From positions 1-64,000 of the forward strand of contig NZ_NWTG01000021.1 of assembly GCF_002532045.1 (NCBI RefSeq): 64,000 nt of DNA. The letters run 5' to 3'. Source of the DNA: Bradyrhizobium sp. C9. Lineage in GTDB: Bacteria; Pseudomonadota; Alphaproteobacteria; Rhizobiales; Xanthobacteraceae. A program made the position numbers and the translations under genes. This document shows positions 41,571-50,221 of this stretch, one piece after another; within the stretch, counting starts at the first letter, position 1, and each line of letters opens with the position of its first letter. The notes under the pieces were generated by a model, which searched no databases, was not told the DNA's origin, and saw nothing but the letters and a program-made list of their open reading frames with translations.

Positions 41571-43025
41571 TCACGGCAGGATCGGCGGATGATAGGTGAA
41601 GGTCGCCATCAGGATCGCCGCCAGCAGCATCACGATCGGGAAGTGGATGAAGAACTGCACCGACGTATAGCCGATCAGGTCCTTCGACTTCAGGCCGAGG
41701 ATGCCGAGCAGCGGCAGCATCCAGAACGGGTTGATGAAGTTCGGCAGCGTTTCGGCGATGTTGTAGACCATCACCGTCCAGCCGAGATGCGCGCCGATAT
41801 CATTGGCTGCCTTCATGATGTAGGGCGCCTCGATGATCCACTTTCCGCCGGCCGACGGCACGAAGAAGCCGAGCAGCGCCGAATAGATTCCGACCAGGAA
41901 TGAGAACACGGTGGAATTGCTGGAGGCGCCGACGAACCAGTGCGCGATCGTATCCGACAGCGTGGTGCCGCTGCTGTTCGGCACCTTGGTCAGGATCTGC
42001 GCGATGCCGGCGTAAAACGGAAACTGCAGCAGCACGCCGGAGACGCTCGGCATCGCCTTGGAAAAGGATTCGATCAGGCTGCGCGGCCGCCAGTGCAGCA
42101 CGATGCCGAGAATGAGAAAGACGAAATTGTAGGTGTTGAGCCCCGACAGCGTGATCAGCGGATTGCCCGACTGGAAGGTCTGCCACAGCCAGCCGGCGGC
42201 AAGCAGCGCGATCAGGATCGTCAGCAGCGGACTGAACTCCAGCCAATCGCCCGGACGGGCCGGCTTCCTGGCCTCGATGCGATCATCGCCGAGCGCAACA
42301 CCGAGATCTTCCGCCGTCTTGGCCTGTTCGGGCGCGGGGGTGGTGAAATAGCAGATCGTCGCCGACACCACGCTCACCATCGCGACAGTGACCATGTTCT
42401 GCCAGGTCAGGATGGTTTCCGAGAAGCCGATCACGCCGGTGATCGGCAGAAGCGATGCCGGAATGCTGCCGGCATTGGCCTGGAGCTGCGCGGCCGACGA
42501 CGTGATGCCGAGCGTGAAGCCGCAACCGAGCCCGAGATAGCCGGCCGCGCCGGCGGCGCGATAATCGAGCCGGATATCCGTGCGCCGCGCGATCTCCCGC
42601 ACCAAGAGGCCGGAGAAGATCAGGCTGAGGCCCCAGTTCAGCAGCGAGAGGAAGATGCTGAGCATCCCGACGAACACCACCGCGCCGCGCCCGGTCTTCG
42701 GCACGCTCGCGAGCCGCGCCAGCACGGCCGCGACCGGCGGCGACATCGCCACGACGTAGCCGCCGATCGCAACCAGCGCCATCTGCATCGTGAACGGAAT
42801 CAGATTCCAGAACCCGTCGCCGAATGCGCGGCTGACGGCGAGCGGCGAGCCGCCATGCAGGATCGCGCCTGCGGCAACCGCGATCACGGCGATCAGGACG
42901 AAGACATACGCATCCGGAAACCAGCGCTCGGCGAACGCCACCAGGGCCTGCGAAAAGCGCGCCATGATGTTGTCAGCGACAGGTTTTCGCAGGCTCATGG
43001 TCTGGTCGTGCGTTGCATTCGTCAT
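41571..43025 (-). CDS. atoE: Short-chain fatty acid transporter, AtoE family
   Basis: A 484-residue inner-membrane protein with about 11-12 hydrophobic segments. Characteristic AtoE stretches include FSQALVAFAERWFPDAYVFVLIA, LIPFTMQMALVAIGGYVVA, GLGCGFTLGITSSAAQL and FVPSAGGKWIIEAPY. AAGGGGAT precedes ATG 43025. It follows the molybdopterin fusion gene on the same strand across a 51-base gap and may be cotranscribed. It imports acetoacetate, butyrate or similar acids. Confidence 0.88.
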   Translation of the reverse strand: MTNATHDQTMSLRKPVADNIMARFSQALVAFAERWFPDAYVFVLIAVIAVAAGAILHGGSPLAVSRAFGDGFWNLIPFTMQMALVAIGGYVVAMSPPVAAVLARLASVPKTGRGAVVFVGMLSIFLSLLNWGLSLIFSGLLVREIARRTDIRLDYRAAGAAGYLGLGCGFTLGITSSAAQLQANAGSIPASLLPITGVIGFSETILTWQNMVTVAMVSVVSATICYFTTPAPEQAKTAEDLGVALGDDRIEARKPARPGDWLEFSPLLTILIALLAAGWLWQTFQSGNPLITLSGLNTYNFVFLILGIVLHWRPRSLIESFSKAMPSVSGVLLQFPFYAGIAQILTKVPNSSGTTLSDTIAHWFVGASSNSTVFSFLVGIYSALLGFFVPSAGGKWIIEAPYIMKAANDIGAHLGWTVMVYNIAETLPNFINPFWMLPLLGILGLKSKDLIGYTSVQFFIHFPIVMLLAAILMATFTYHPPILP

Positions 43026-43076
43026 CAATCTGATCCCCTTCCGGTGATGCGGTTGGCCTTCAATCGTGGTTGGTCA

Positions 43077-46000
43077 TCAAAGCGCGAGCGTGAGGTCGGT
43101 AAGCGGCACGGCCTGGCAGGCAAGGCACTGACCCCCGCTCGCATCGACTGGGCCGAGATGGGTGAATTCCCCATCGACCACCTCGACCGCGCAGCTTTCG
43201 CATTGCCCGACACGGCAGCCGTTCGGCAGCGCGATGCCCGCCGCGCTTGCGGCGTCGAGCAGCGTCCCCTGCTCCGGTCCCCATGTGAAGCTCTGCTTGC
43301 TACCCGCAAGCCGGATGGTTCGCGGCGCAAGGTCGCTCGGCACCGACGGCGGCGACACGAAGCTTTCGGCAAAGACGTCGAACCGCGGGACGCCGAGCGC
43401 CACGGCGGCCTCGATCTGGGCCGTGACGAAATCCGGCGAGCCGCAGATGTAGACCAGCGGACGGCGTGCCAGCAGCGGCTTGACCTGTTCGAGAACGACC
43501 CGCCCCCTGCGTAGCGACTGCGAACCGACCGGGTCCTGCGCGAGCGGGGCCGAATAGAACGTCACTCGCGTCAGCTCCGGCATAGAGACTTCCAGCTCGG
43601 CGAGCCGTTGCGCGAACGGATGCTCGCGGCTGCTGCGGCAGCCGTGCAGCAGCAGCACATCGGCAACGCGATCCTGTTGCGCCACCTGTTGCAAAGTCTC
43701 GAGATGGCTGATGAACGGCGTGATGCCGATGCCGGCAGCGAGGAAGACCAGCGGCCGCGGCCCCTTCAACGGTGGTGTGAAGATGCCACCCGGTGGCTCC
43801 AGCAGAATCTCGTCTCCAACCGCGAGACCATGCAGCCGATCCGGCATGAAGAACGGTGCACCGCTGCTCCGAACCTCATTGAAGAAACGCCCCTTCACCG
43901 CGATCGACAGCGCGTGCGGCTGATCGCCCGATCCGGTCAGCGAATAGGCACGCGCCTCAGCGGCGCCGGGCAGTGCTGTCATCACGTGTTGCCCCGGCAG
44001 GAAGTCGGGAAGCGGACCACCGTCCAGCGGCCGCAGGCTGAGGGCGATGACGTTATCGGCCTCGGCCCGGCGCTCGCCGACCACGAACCGTCGCCGGCCG
44101 CTCCAGACGCCGCGGCTGGCCGCCTCGTCCCGCCTGATGTCGCAGACGATCGCGCGCAGCGGGACGGAGCCGCTGACGGGATCGCGCGCATCGTCGTGCA
44201 GCACCGCGTTGATGTTGCGCGTGAGGCTGCCTGACGTCTCGGAACGATCGCGACCGAGCGGCGGACAATCCTCCCACCAGCCGAATTCGGCAACGACGAC
44301 ACGATCATCGAGAGCCGCATTGAGGTGCACTTTCAGGCGCACGGCTCCGCCTTGTGTCTCCACCACGGCCCAGTCGCCCTCCACAAGTCCGCGCCGCTCG
44401 GCGAGCTGCGGGCTGATCTCGACGGCCGGATCGGGTGACTTTCGCCGCAGCGAGGCGACATGCCGCCAGGAGGAGTGAACGAACCAGCCGCTCTTGGCGG
44501 TGGAGAGCACCAGCGGAAAGCGTTCGTCCGGTGCTGTCGTGAGCGGGCTGCCGACCGGTTCGACATGATCGGGCAACGGGTCGTGCCCGTGTCCGAGCAT
44601 CAGCTCTGAATAGAGCTCGACACGGCGTGTCGGTGTCGCAAAGCCCGCCACTGTGCCGTCCTCACGCGCGACGGCGTATTTTTCATCGCGGAAGACCTGC
44701 GGGAAGCGGCGTCCTTCGGGATGGTCGCGCAGATCCTCGATACCAATGTTGAGCGGCGCCAGCTGGTAATTCCAGCCGGCCTTGATGTCGCCGCCGAAGA
44801 ACAGATTGCCCATGCCGAGCTTGAGCGCGAGCGCCGCGGCGATCTCGTAATCGGCCTTCACTTCCCCGATCGGCTCGACCATGCGCGGGCGAAACTGCAC
44901 GGTCTCGACGGCTTCCTGCGTGATCTCGAATCCGATCTTGAGCGCGTCGCGCTCCCATGGCGTGCTGGCCGGCAGCACGAAATCGGCGCTCTCCGCGGTC
45001 GGGTTCATGAACATGTCGATATGAACCTGGAATTCCAGCGCGTTCAGCGCCGCACGGTTGCGCTCCGAATGGCCCTGCGAAACCACGAAGTTGGTGCCGA
45101 AGGCGACCAGTGCGCGTACCCGGTAAGGCTCGCCCTCGAGCACGGCGCGGCTGAAATCGCGCGCCGTGATCCAGCCCTTCGCCGGGGGGCCGAGCGGCAG
45201 TTCGGCGATGCCGAGCGCCTTGGCCTGCTGCTCCAGCGGCAGGATGTTGTAATCGTTGAGCGGACGTGTCGGCGGCGGCACCGGCCAGCGATTGCCGCCT
45301 GGCCGATCGCAGGCGCCGGTCAACGCGTAGAGCGAGGCGATCGCGCGCTCGATCGCGGTGGCGTTGGTGTGCTGGCCGACGCCGGTCCAGGAATGATAGG
45401 CGAGCCGCGGCCGGGCGGAGAGCAGCGCATTGAACGCGTCGATGTCTTCGACGCGCAGCCAGGTCAGCTCCGCCACGCGCTCCGGCGTATAGGGCGCGGC
45501 GCGCTCGGCCAGCAATTCGAACGCGGTTGCTGCCGGGATCGTCTGGCCGTCGCGCGCGCGGACCGACAGTGCGCCGCGCAACCGGCCACCGCGCTTCGGC
45601 GCGTAACTTGTGTCGCAAGCCACCGGCGCGCCAGACGCATCGAGACGCACGAAAGCCTCAGGCGCGCCATCCGGCCACAACGCGTCGGCGCGCAGGAAGC
45701 GCCCGGTCGCGCGATCGACCAGCAGCGATCCATTGGTCCATTGGTCGACGAAGTCAGCATCGAAGCTGCCGGTCGCGATGAGATGACGGATCGCACCCAT
45801 CGCGAGCGCGCCATCGGCGCCCGGGCGAATGCGCAGCCAGAGATCGGCCTGCTGACCCGAGCCGTTCGGCTTGGGATCGACGACGACGACCTTGGCGCCG
45901 CGGCGCCGCGCATCGGCGATCCGCGTCGCCTGGGCGAGCCAGGTGCGCGCAGGATTGTGGCCCCAGAGGATGATCGCGTCGGCATTGTCGTAGTCGGGAA

Positions 46001-46478
46001 AGCCAATGCCGCGGCCGAAGGTCAGCGCGTGCGCATAGTCCTTGTGCCAGCCGCAGATCTCGACCGCGTAGATCAAATTGGGACTGCCGAAGCCGCGGAT
46101 GAAGCGCTCGACCCACTCAAAGCTGTCGACCATCGGCGTGCCGCTCGGCGTGGTAACGCCGAACGCAACCGCCTCGGCGCCGCTCTCGGTGCGGATCCTG
46201 CGGAGCCGATCGGCGATCTCGGTCAGAGCCTCATCCCACGGCACCTCGACCCAGCCGGGATCGGCGGCATCCCGCGGCCGGGTCCGCCTCAAGGGCACGG
46301 TCAGGCGGCGCGGGCTGGCGACGATTTCGGGTGCGGCCCGGCCCTTGGCGCACAGCGCGCCGCCGGTCGGGTGGTTATTTAGTACCTCCACGCCGACAAG
46401 GCGCCCGTCCTCGACCACGGTGACAGCACCGCAGCGCGAGCGACAAAGCGTGCAATAGCCGGGTAGCCGCTGTTTCAC
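43077..46478 (-). CDS. Molybdopterin oxidoreductase fused to flavin reductase and 2Fe-2S ferredoxin domains
   Basis: A 1133-residue fusion. An N-terminal 4Fe-4S site uses Cys9, Cys12, Cys16 and Cys43. Then comes a bis-MGD catalytic region to about residue 700, with Cys142 (VEICGWHKD) at the probable molybdenum-ligand position. FAD/NAD-binding reductase modules follow (about 800-1030; FLPGQHVMTAL, RAYSLTG, LVFLAAGIGITPFISHL, LVYICGSPDF). A C-terminal plant-type 2Fe-2S domain has Cys1088, Cys1093, Cys1096 and Cys1118 or 1121. GTG start at 46478. Electrons could pass directly between pyridine nucleotide and the molybdenum site. Substrate unknown. The gene is divergent from a GntR regulator. Confidence 0.85.
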   Translation of the reverse strand: MKQRLPGYCTLCRSRCGAVTVVEDGRLVGVEVLNNHPTGGALCAKGRAAPEIVASPRRLTVPLRRTRPRDAADPGWVEVPWDEALTEIADRLRRIRTESGAEAVAFGVTTPSGTPMVDSFEWVERFIRGFGSPNLIYAVEICGWHKDYAHALTFGRGIGFPDYDNADAIILWGHNPARTWLAQATRIADARRRGAKVVVVDPKPNGSGQQADLWLRIRPGADGALAMGAIRHLIATGSFDADFVDQWTNGSLLVDRATGRFLRADALWPDGAPEAFVRLDASGAPVACDTSYAPKRGGRLRGALSVRARDGQTIPAATAFELLAERAAPYTPERVAELTWLRVEDIDAFNALLSARPRLAYHSWTGVGQHTNATAIERAIASLYALTGACDRPGGNRWPVPPPTRPLNDYNILPLEQQAKALGIAELPLGPPAKGWITARDFSRAVLEGEPYRVRALVAFGTNFVVSQGHSERNRAALNALEFQVHIDMFMNPTAESADFVLPASTPWERDALKIGFEITQEAVETVQFRPRMVEPIGEVKADYEIAAALALKLGMGNLFFGGDIKAGWNYQLAPLNIGIEDLRDHPEGRRFPQVFRDEKYAVAREDGTVAGFATPTRRVELYSELMLGHGHDPLPDHVEPVGSPLTTAPDERFPLVLSTAKSGWFVHSSWRHVASLRRKSPDPAVEISPQLAERRGLVEGDWAVVETQGGAVRLKVHLNAALDDRVVVAEFGWWEDCPPLGRDRSETSGSLTRNINAVLHDDARDPVSGSVPLRAIVCDIRRDEAASRGVWSGRRRFVVGERRAEADNVIALSLRPLDGGPLPDFLPGQHVMTALPGAAEARAYSLTGSGDQPHALSIAVKGRFFNEVRSSGAPFFMPDRLHGLAVGDEILLEPPGGIFTPPLKGPRPLVFLAAGIGITPFISHLETLQQVAQQDRVADVLLLHGCRSSREHPFAQRLAELEVSMPELTRVTFYSAPLAQDPVGSQSLRRGRVVLEQVKPLLARRPLVYICGSPDFVTAQIEAAVALGVPRFDVFAESFVSPPSVPSDLAPRTIRLAGSKQSFTWGPEQGTLLDAASAAGIALPNGCRVGQCESCAVEVVDGEFTHLGPVDASGGQCLACQAVPLTDLTLAL

Positions 46479-46504
46479 CGCCGTCTCATCTCTAAGTCAA
46501 CCCT

Positions 46505-46544
46505 TATGACGCATTTTTGTAGCGCGTTACACATTTACGTCATA
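46505..46544. promoter_or_regulatory. Concentric dyad, candidate GntR operator
   Basis: Outer arms TATGACG (46505-46511) and CGTCATA (46538-46544) share one centre with inner TGTAGCGCGTTACA (46518-46531). In all, 15 of 20 symmetric positions pair. It lies in the 143-base gap between the molybdopterin gene and the GntR gene, so it could serve both promoters. Regulator assignment is inferred from position. Confidence 0.6.
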
Positions 46545-46621
46545 CGCTACCGCCCTCGTCAAGGCTAAGTAATAATCAGGGACGAATCGGAGTTTGCAGC
46601 GAGAGGCGACGCGACCACCCC

Positions 46622-47299
46622 ATGGACCAGAATTTGCGCGAACAGGTGCTGCAGCGGGTGCGCGCCGAGATCATTTCCGGGCAGAGCCTTCCCGGCACGA
46701 TGTATTCGGTGCCGTCGCTCGCGGCGAGCCTCGGCGTCTCCTCGACGCCGGTGCGCGAAGCACTGCTCGAGCTCAGCCGCGGCGGCCTGGTCGAACCGAT
46801 GCGCAACCGCGGCTTCAAGGTGGTGGAGCCGTCGCTGACCGAGCTGCGCAATTTGTTCGACATGCGCGAGGTGCTGGAGCTGCACGCCGCGATGCTGGTC
46901 GCCGCCAATCCTCCAAGGGATCTACCGGTCGTGCGTGGCTGGGCCGATGAGATCGCCAAGGCCGTCGAGACCGACGACGTCCAGCTCTATCTGGAAGCCG
47001 ACCGCAATTATCATCGCGAGTTCATCGCCGCCGCCGGCAACGAGCTCTTGACCGACATGGTGATGGGCCTGCGCGACAAGATGCGGCTCTATGGCATCAG
47101 CTCACGCGCCGGCCTCGAACGGCAGCAGGCCTCGGTGCCCGAGCACTACCGGCTGATCGAGCTCGCGCTCGCTGGCGAGACCGAGGCGCTGCCGACCTTG
47201 CTGCGCAGCCACATCCGCTCCTGGGAGCCGATCTTCGTTGACGCCTTGATGCGCTCGAAGGAATACGCGCGCGAGCCGCTGCGGCAGGCGCGCGGATAA
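46622..47299 (+). CDS. GntR-family transcriptional regulator, FCD domain
   Basis: A 225-residue regulator: N-terminal winged helix (VLQRVRAEIISGQSLPG ... SLAASLGVSSTPVREALLELSRGGLVEPMRNRGFKV, residues 8-68) and a C-terminal all-helical FCD ligand domain (LFDMREVLELHAAMLVAA ... DRNYHREFIAAAGNELL, HYRLIELALAGE). Members often respond to organic acids. It is divergent from the molybdopterin fusion and atoE genes, its probable targets. The ribosome-binding site is weak. Confidence 0.9.
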   Translation: MDQNLREQVLQRVRAEIISGQSLPGTMYSVPSLAASLGVSSTPVREALLELSRGGLVEPMRNRGFKVVEPSLTELRNLFDMREVLELHAAMLVAANPPRDLPVVRGWADEIAKAVETDDVQLYLEADRNYHREFIAAAGNELLTDMVMGLRDKMRLYGISSRAGLERQQASVPEHYRLIELALAGETEALPTLLRSHIRSWEPIFVDALMRSKEYAREPLRQARG

Positions 47300-47337
47300 C
47301 GCGCGGCCGGAGCTAGATTGCCTGCTGCGCTGAAGAG

Positions 47338-48501
47338 CTAGTCCAGAATACTCTTGTAGTGCTCCGAGAACACATCGCGGCCGATGATCAGCCGCATCAC
47401 TTCGGAGCTTCCCGCCAGGATCCGATTGACGCGCGCGTCGGTAAACATTCGGCTGATCGGATACTCATCCATGTAGCCCGCGCCGCCGTGCAGTTGCACG
47501 CCGAGGTCGAGCATCTTCCACTCGACTTCCGACGACATCATCTTGGCCTTGGCGCCCATATTGCTGGTCAGGCGTCCCGCATTGTGCTCGGCCACGCAGT
47601 GATCGACGTAGACCTGCACGAGATCGATCTCGGCATCCATCTCGGCCATCCGGAACTGGGTGTTCTGCTGTTCGGCAAGCGGCTTTCCGAACAGCTTGCG
47701 ATCCATCACGTATGCGCGCGTGATGTCGAACGCCTTGCGGCCGTTGGCGATCGATCCGACCGCGGAGATCAGCCGCTCCTCGGCGAGACCTTCCATCAGA
47801 TAGTAGAAGCCCCTGCCCGGCTCGCCCAGCACGTTGGCCTTGGGCACCTTCACGTTCTGGAAGAACAGTTCGGCGGTGTCCTGCGCCGGCATGCCCATCT
47901 TCTTGAGATTGCGGCCGCGCTCGAACCCCTCCATGCCGCGCTCGACGATCAAGAGCACCATGGCGTGCTTCTTCTCGGCGCCTGCGAGCCTGGCCGCCAC
48001 GATCACCACGTCGGAATTGATGCCGTTGGAGATGTAGGTCTTCGAGCCGTTGAGCAGGAAATGATCGCCCTTGTCTTCCGCCGTCGTCCGCATGCCCGCG
48101 AGGTCCGACCCCGCGCCGGGCTCGGTCATCGCGATCGCCAGGATCGTCTCGCCGCTGACGCATTTGGGCAGGAAGCGGTCGCGCTGCTCCTCGGTGCCAA
48201 AGCGCTTGAAATAGGAACCGACCAGGCGGCTGTGCAGCGTATTGAACCAGCCCTTGCAGCCGGAGCGCGCGGTCTCCTCGATGATGATCTGCTCATACCG
48301 GAAGTCTTCATCGCCCATCCCGCCATATTTTTCCTCGGGCCAGATCATCAGGAAGCCGAGGTCGCCGGCCTTCTTGAACGCGCTGCGGTCGACGATGCCG
48401 GCCTCCCGCCACGCCTCCATATGGGGCGCGATCTCGCTGGCGAGGAACTTGCGATAGGAGTCGCGGAAGATGGCCTGATCTTCGGTAAAGCTACGCATCA
48501 T
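47338..48501 (-). CDS. Acyl-CoA dehydrogenase
   Basis: A 387-residue flavoenzyme of the FadE/CaiA fold: IAMTEPGAGSDLAGMRT (flavin/substrate loop), GSKTYISNG, and QLHGGAGYMDEYPISRMFTDARVNRILAGSSEV near the C-terminus. The usual MCAD catalytic-Glu position is Ala (ILAGSS). The catalytic base is therefore probably Glu241 or Glu242 in LAEERL, as in isovaleryl- and long-chain acyl-CoA dehydrogenases. It is last in the beta-oxidation block but separated from the upstream genes by a strong terminator. Confidence 0.92.
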   Translation of the reverse strand: MMRSFTEDQAIFRDSYRKFLASEIAPHMEAWREAGIVDRSAFKKAGDLGFLMIWPEEKYGGMGDEDFRYEQIIIEETARSGCKGWFNTLHSRLVGSYFKRFGTEEQRDRFLPKCVSGETILAIAMTEPGAGSDLAGMRTTAEDKGDHFLLNGSKTYISNGINSDVVIVAARLAGAEKKHAMVLLIVERGMEGFERGRNLKKMGMPAQDTAELFFQNVKVPKANVLGEPGRGFYYLMEGLAEERLISAVGSIANGRKAFDITRAYVMDRKLFGKPLAEQQNTQFRMAEMDAEIDLVQVYVDHCVAEHNAGRLTSNMGAKAKMMSSEVEWKMLDLGVQLHGGAGYMDEYPISRMFTDARVNRILAGSSEVMRLIIGRDVFSEHYKSILD

Positions 48502-48560
48502 TCACCCAATGGCGCTCTCAAGCGGCGTGGAAACCAGCCGGCGTGCCGCGCGGCACTCAC

Positions 48561-48607
48561 AAAAAAATCGGAGCGCCGGTTCTGTTTCAACCAAAACCGG
48601 CGCTCCG
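48561..48607 (-). terminator. Rho-independent terminator after the thiolase-SDR-hydratase genes
   Basis: A 13-base perfect stem (arms 48569-48581 and 48595-48607) with a 13-base loop, followed on the minus strand by ATTTTTTTG (T-tract at 48561-48567). It lies 21 bases past the hydratase stop and about 60 bases before the acyl-CoA dehydrogenase start. Confidence 0.88.
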
Positions 48608-48627
48608 TTGTCGAAACAGTCGCTGCC

Positions 48628-49395
48628 TTACTTGCCCTTCCAATTCGGTGCGCGCTTTTCCGCGAAGGCAGCGGCGCCCTCGCGGGCATCCTCGGACACG
48701 AAGACAGGACCGACGATCTCCTGCTGCTTCTTCCACATCTGGTCTTCCGGCCAGAGCCTGGATTCGACGATCACCTGCTTGGATGCCTTGACCGCGAGCG
48801 GACCATTGGCGCCGATCGCGGCTGCAAGCTCGAGCGCGGCGTCGAGCGCCGGACCATCGGTGACGCGGTTGATGATGCCGAGTTGATAGGCGCGCTCGGC
48901 GCCGAAGAACTCGCCCGTCAACGCGAACTCCATCGCCACGCGGACCGGCATCTGGCGCGGCATGCGGATCAGCCCGCCGGCCGCGGCCGCCAGCCCGCGC
49001 TTCACCTCGGGGATACCGAACTTGGCGTTGCGGTTGGCGACGATCATGTCGCACGACAGCGCGATCTCCATCCCGCCGGCGAGTGCGTAGCCGTCGACCG
49101 CCGCGATCAGCGGCTTCTTCGGCGGCGCCTCGGTGAGGCCGGCGAAGCCGCGGCCGGGGATCGACGGCCGCTCGCCCTTCAGGAACCCCTTGAGGTCCAT
49201 GCCCGAGCAGAACGTGCCCCCGGCGCCGGTGATGATGCCGACGCTGAGGGCATCGTCGGCGTCGAGCCGGTCGATCGCCGCGGCCACGCCCTTGGAAAGG
49301 GCGAGGTTGGCCGCGTTCTTGGCTTCGGGCCGGTTCAGCGTGATGATCAGTATCGGTCCGCGGACTTCAGTGAGGACCGGAGTTTCTTCGGACAT
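48628..49395 (-). CDS. Enoyl-CoA hydratase/isomerase (crotonase family)
   Basis: A 255-residue crotonase. The oxyanion hole is in GTFCSGMDLKGF and GYALAGGMEIALSCDMIVA, and the Glu equivalent to the hydratase base is in FGIPEVKRGL. AGGAGA precedes ATG 49395, 25 bases after the SDR stop. It hydrates enoyl-CoA intermediates in the short thiolase-SDR-hydratase operon; exact chain specificity is not visible. Confidence 0.88.
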   Translation of the reverse strand: MSEETPVLTEVRGPILIITLNRPEAKNAANLALSKGVAAAIDRLDADDALSVGIITGAGGTFCSGMDLKGFLKGERPSIPGRGFAGLTEAPPKKPLIAAVDGYALAGGMEIALSCDMIVANRNAKFGIPEVKRGLAAAAGGLIRMPRQMPVRVAMEFALTGEFFGAERAYQLGIINRVTDGPALDAALELAAAIGANGPLAVKASKQVIVESRLWPEDQMWKKQQEIVGPVFVSEDAREGAAAFAEKRAPNWKGK

Positions 49396-49420
49396 CGCTT
49401 TCGTCTCCTGTTGCCGTAGC

Positions 49421-50203
49421 TCAGCGCGGGGCCATGCGGATGGCGCCATCGAGGCGAACGTCTTCACCGTTGAAATAGCCGTTGGTGATCATGGTCAGCG
49501 CCAGATGCGCATACTCCTCCGGCATGCCGAGACGCTTCGGGAACGGCACCGACGCGCTGAGCGCGGCCTTGACGTTCTCCGGGGCGCCCTGCAGCAGCGG
49601 CGTGTTGAAGATGCCCGGCAGGATGGTGTTGACGCGGATGCCCTCGGCCATCAGGTCACGTGCGATCGGCAGCGTCATGCCGACGACACCGGCCTTCGAG
49701 GCCGAATACGCCGCCTGCCCCATCTGGCCGTCCTCGGCCGCGACCGATGCCGTGTTGACGACCGCGCCGCGCTCACCGTGCTCCAGCGGGGACAGTGACA
49801 GCATGCCCTGCGCCGACTTGGCGATGCAGCGGAAGGTGCCGACGAGGTTGATCTGGATGATGCGGTTGAAGGCATCGATCGGGAAGTGGGTGGGCTCGCC
49901 GGTCTTCTTGTCCCGGCCGGCGGTCTTCACCGCGTTGCCGGTGCCTGCGCAGTTCACCAGGATGCGCTCCTGGCCATGCGCCGCGCGGGCCTTGGCGAAG
50001 CCCGCATCGACCTGCTCGTCGGAAGTAACGTCGACCTTGCAGAACACGCCGCCGACTTCCTTGGCGATGGCTTCGCCCTTCTCCTCGTTGAAATCGAAGA
50101 TCGCGACCTTCACGCCTTGCGCCGCGAGCGCCCGCGAGGTGGCCGCGCCGAGGCCCGACGCGCCGCCGGTGACGACGGCGGCGACCGATGAATCGAGTTT
50201 CAT
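49421..50203 (-). CDS. Short-chain dehydrogenase, 3-hydroxyacyl-CoA dehydrogenase type
   Basis: A 260-residue Rossmann enzyme: TGGASGLG at residues 12-19, LVNCAG, and catalytic Ser/Tyr/Lys in VNTASVAAEDGQMGQAAYSASKAG. The insertions around residues 95-105 and the ending VRLDGAIRMAPR resemble HSD17B10-type 3-hydroxyacyl-CoA dehydrogenases. It lies between thiolase and hydratase genes on the same strand, consistent with the oxidation step of beta-oxidation. Confidence 0.88.
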   Translation of the reverse strand: MKLDSSVAAVVTGGASGLGAATSRALAAQGVKVAIFDFNEEKGEAIAKEVGGVFCKVDVTSDEQVDAGFAKARAAHGQERILVNCAGTGNAVKTAGRDKKTGEPTHFPIDAFNRIIQINLVGTFRCIAKSAQGMLSLSPLEHGERGAVVNTASVAAEDGQMGQAAYSASKAGVVGMTLPIARDLMAEGIRVNTILPGIFNTPLLQGAPENVKAALSASVPFPKRLGMPEEYAHLALTMITNGYFNGEDVRLDGAIRMAPR

Positions 50204-50221
50204 GGCAAAATCCTTTCCCGA

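Noticed and set aside
44721..46382. 553-codon plus-strand frame opposite the molybdopterin gene
   Set aside because: Antisense shadow of conserved catalytic sequence.
47359..49419. 686-codon plus-strand frame opposite acyl-CoA dehydrogenase and hydratase
   Set aside because: It spans two real genes and a terminator on the other strand, which no genuine gene would do coherently.
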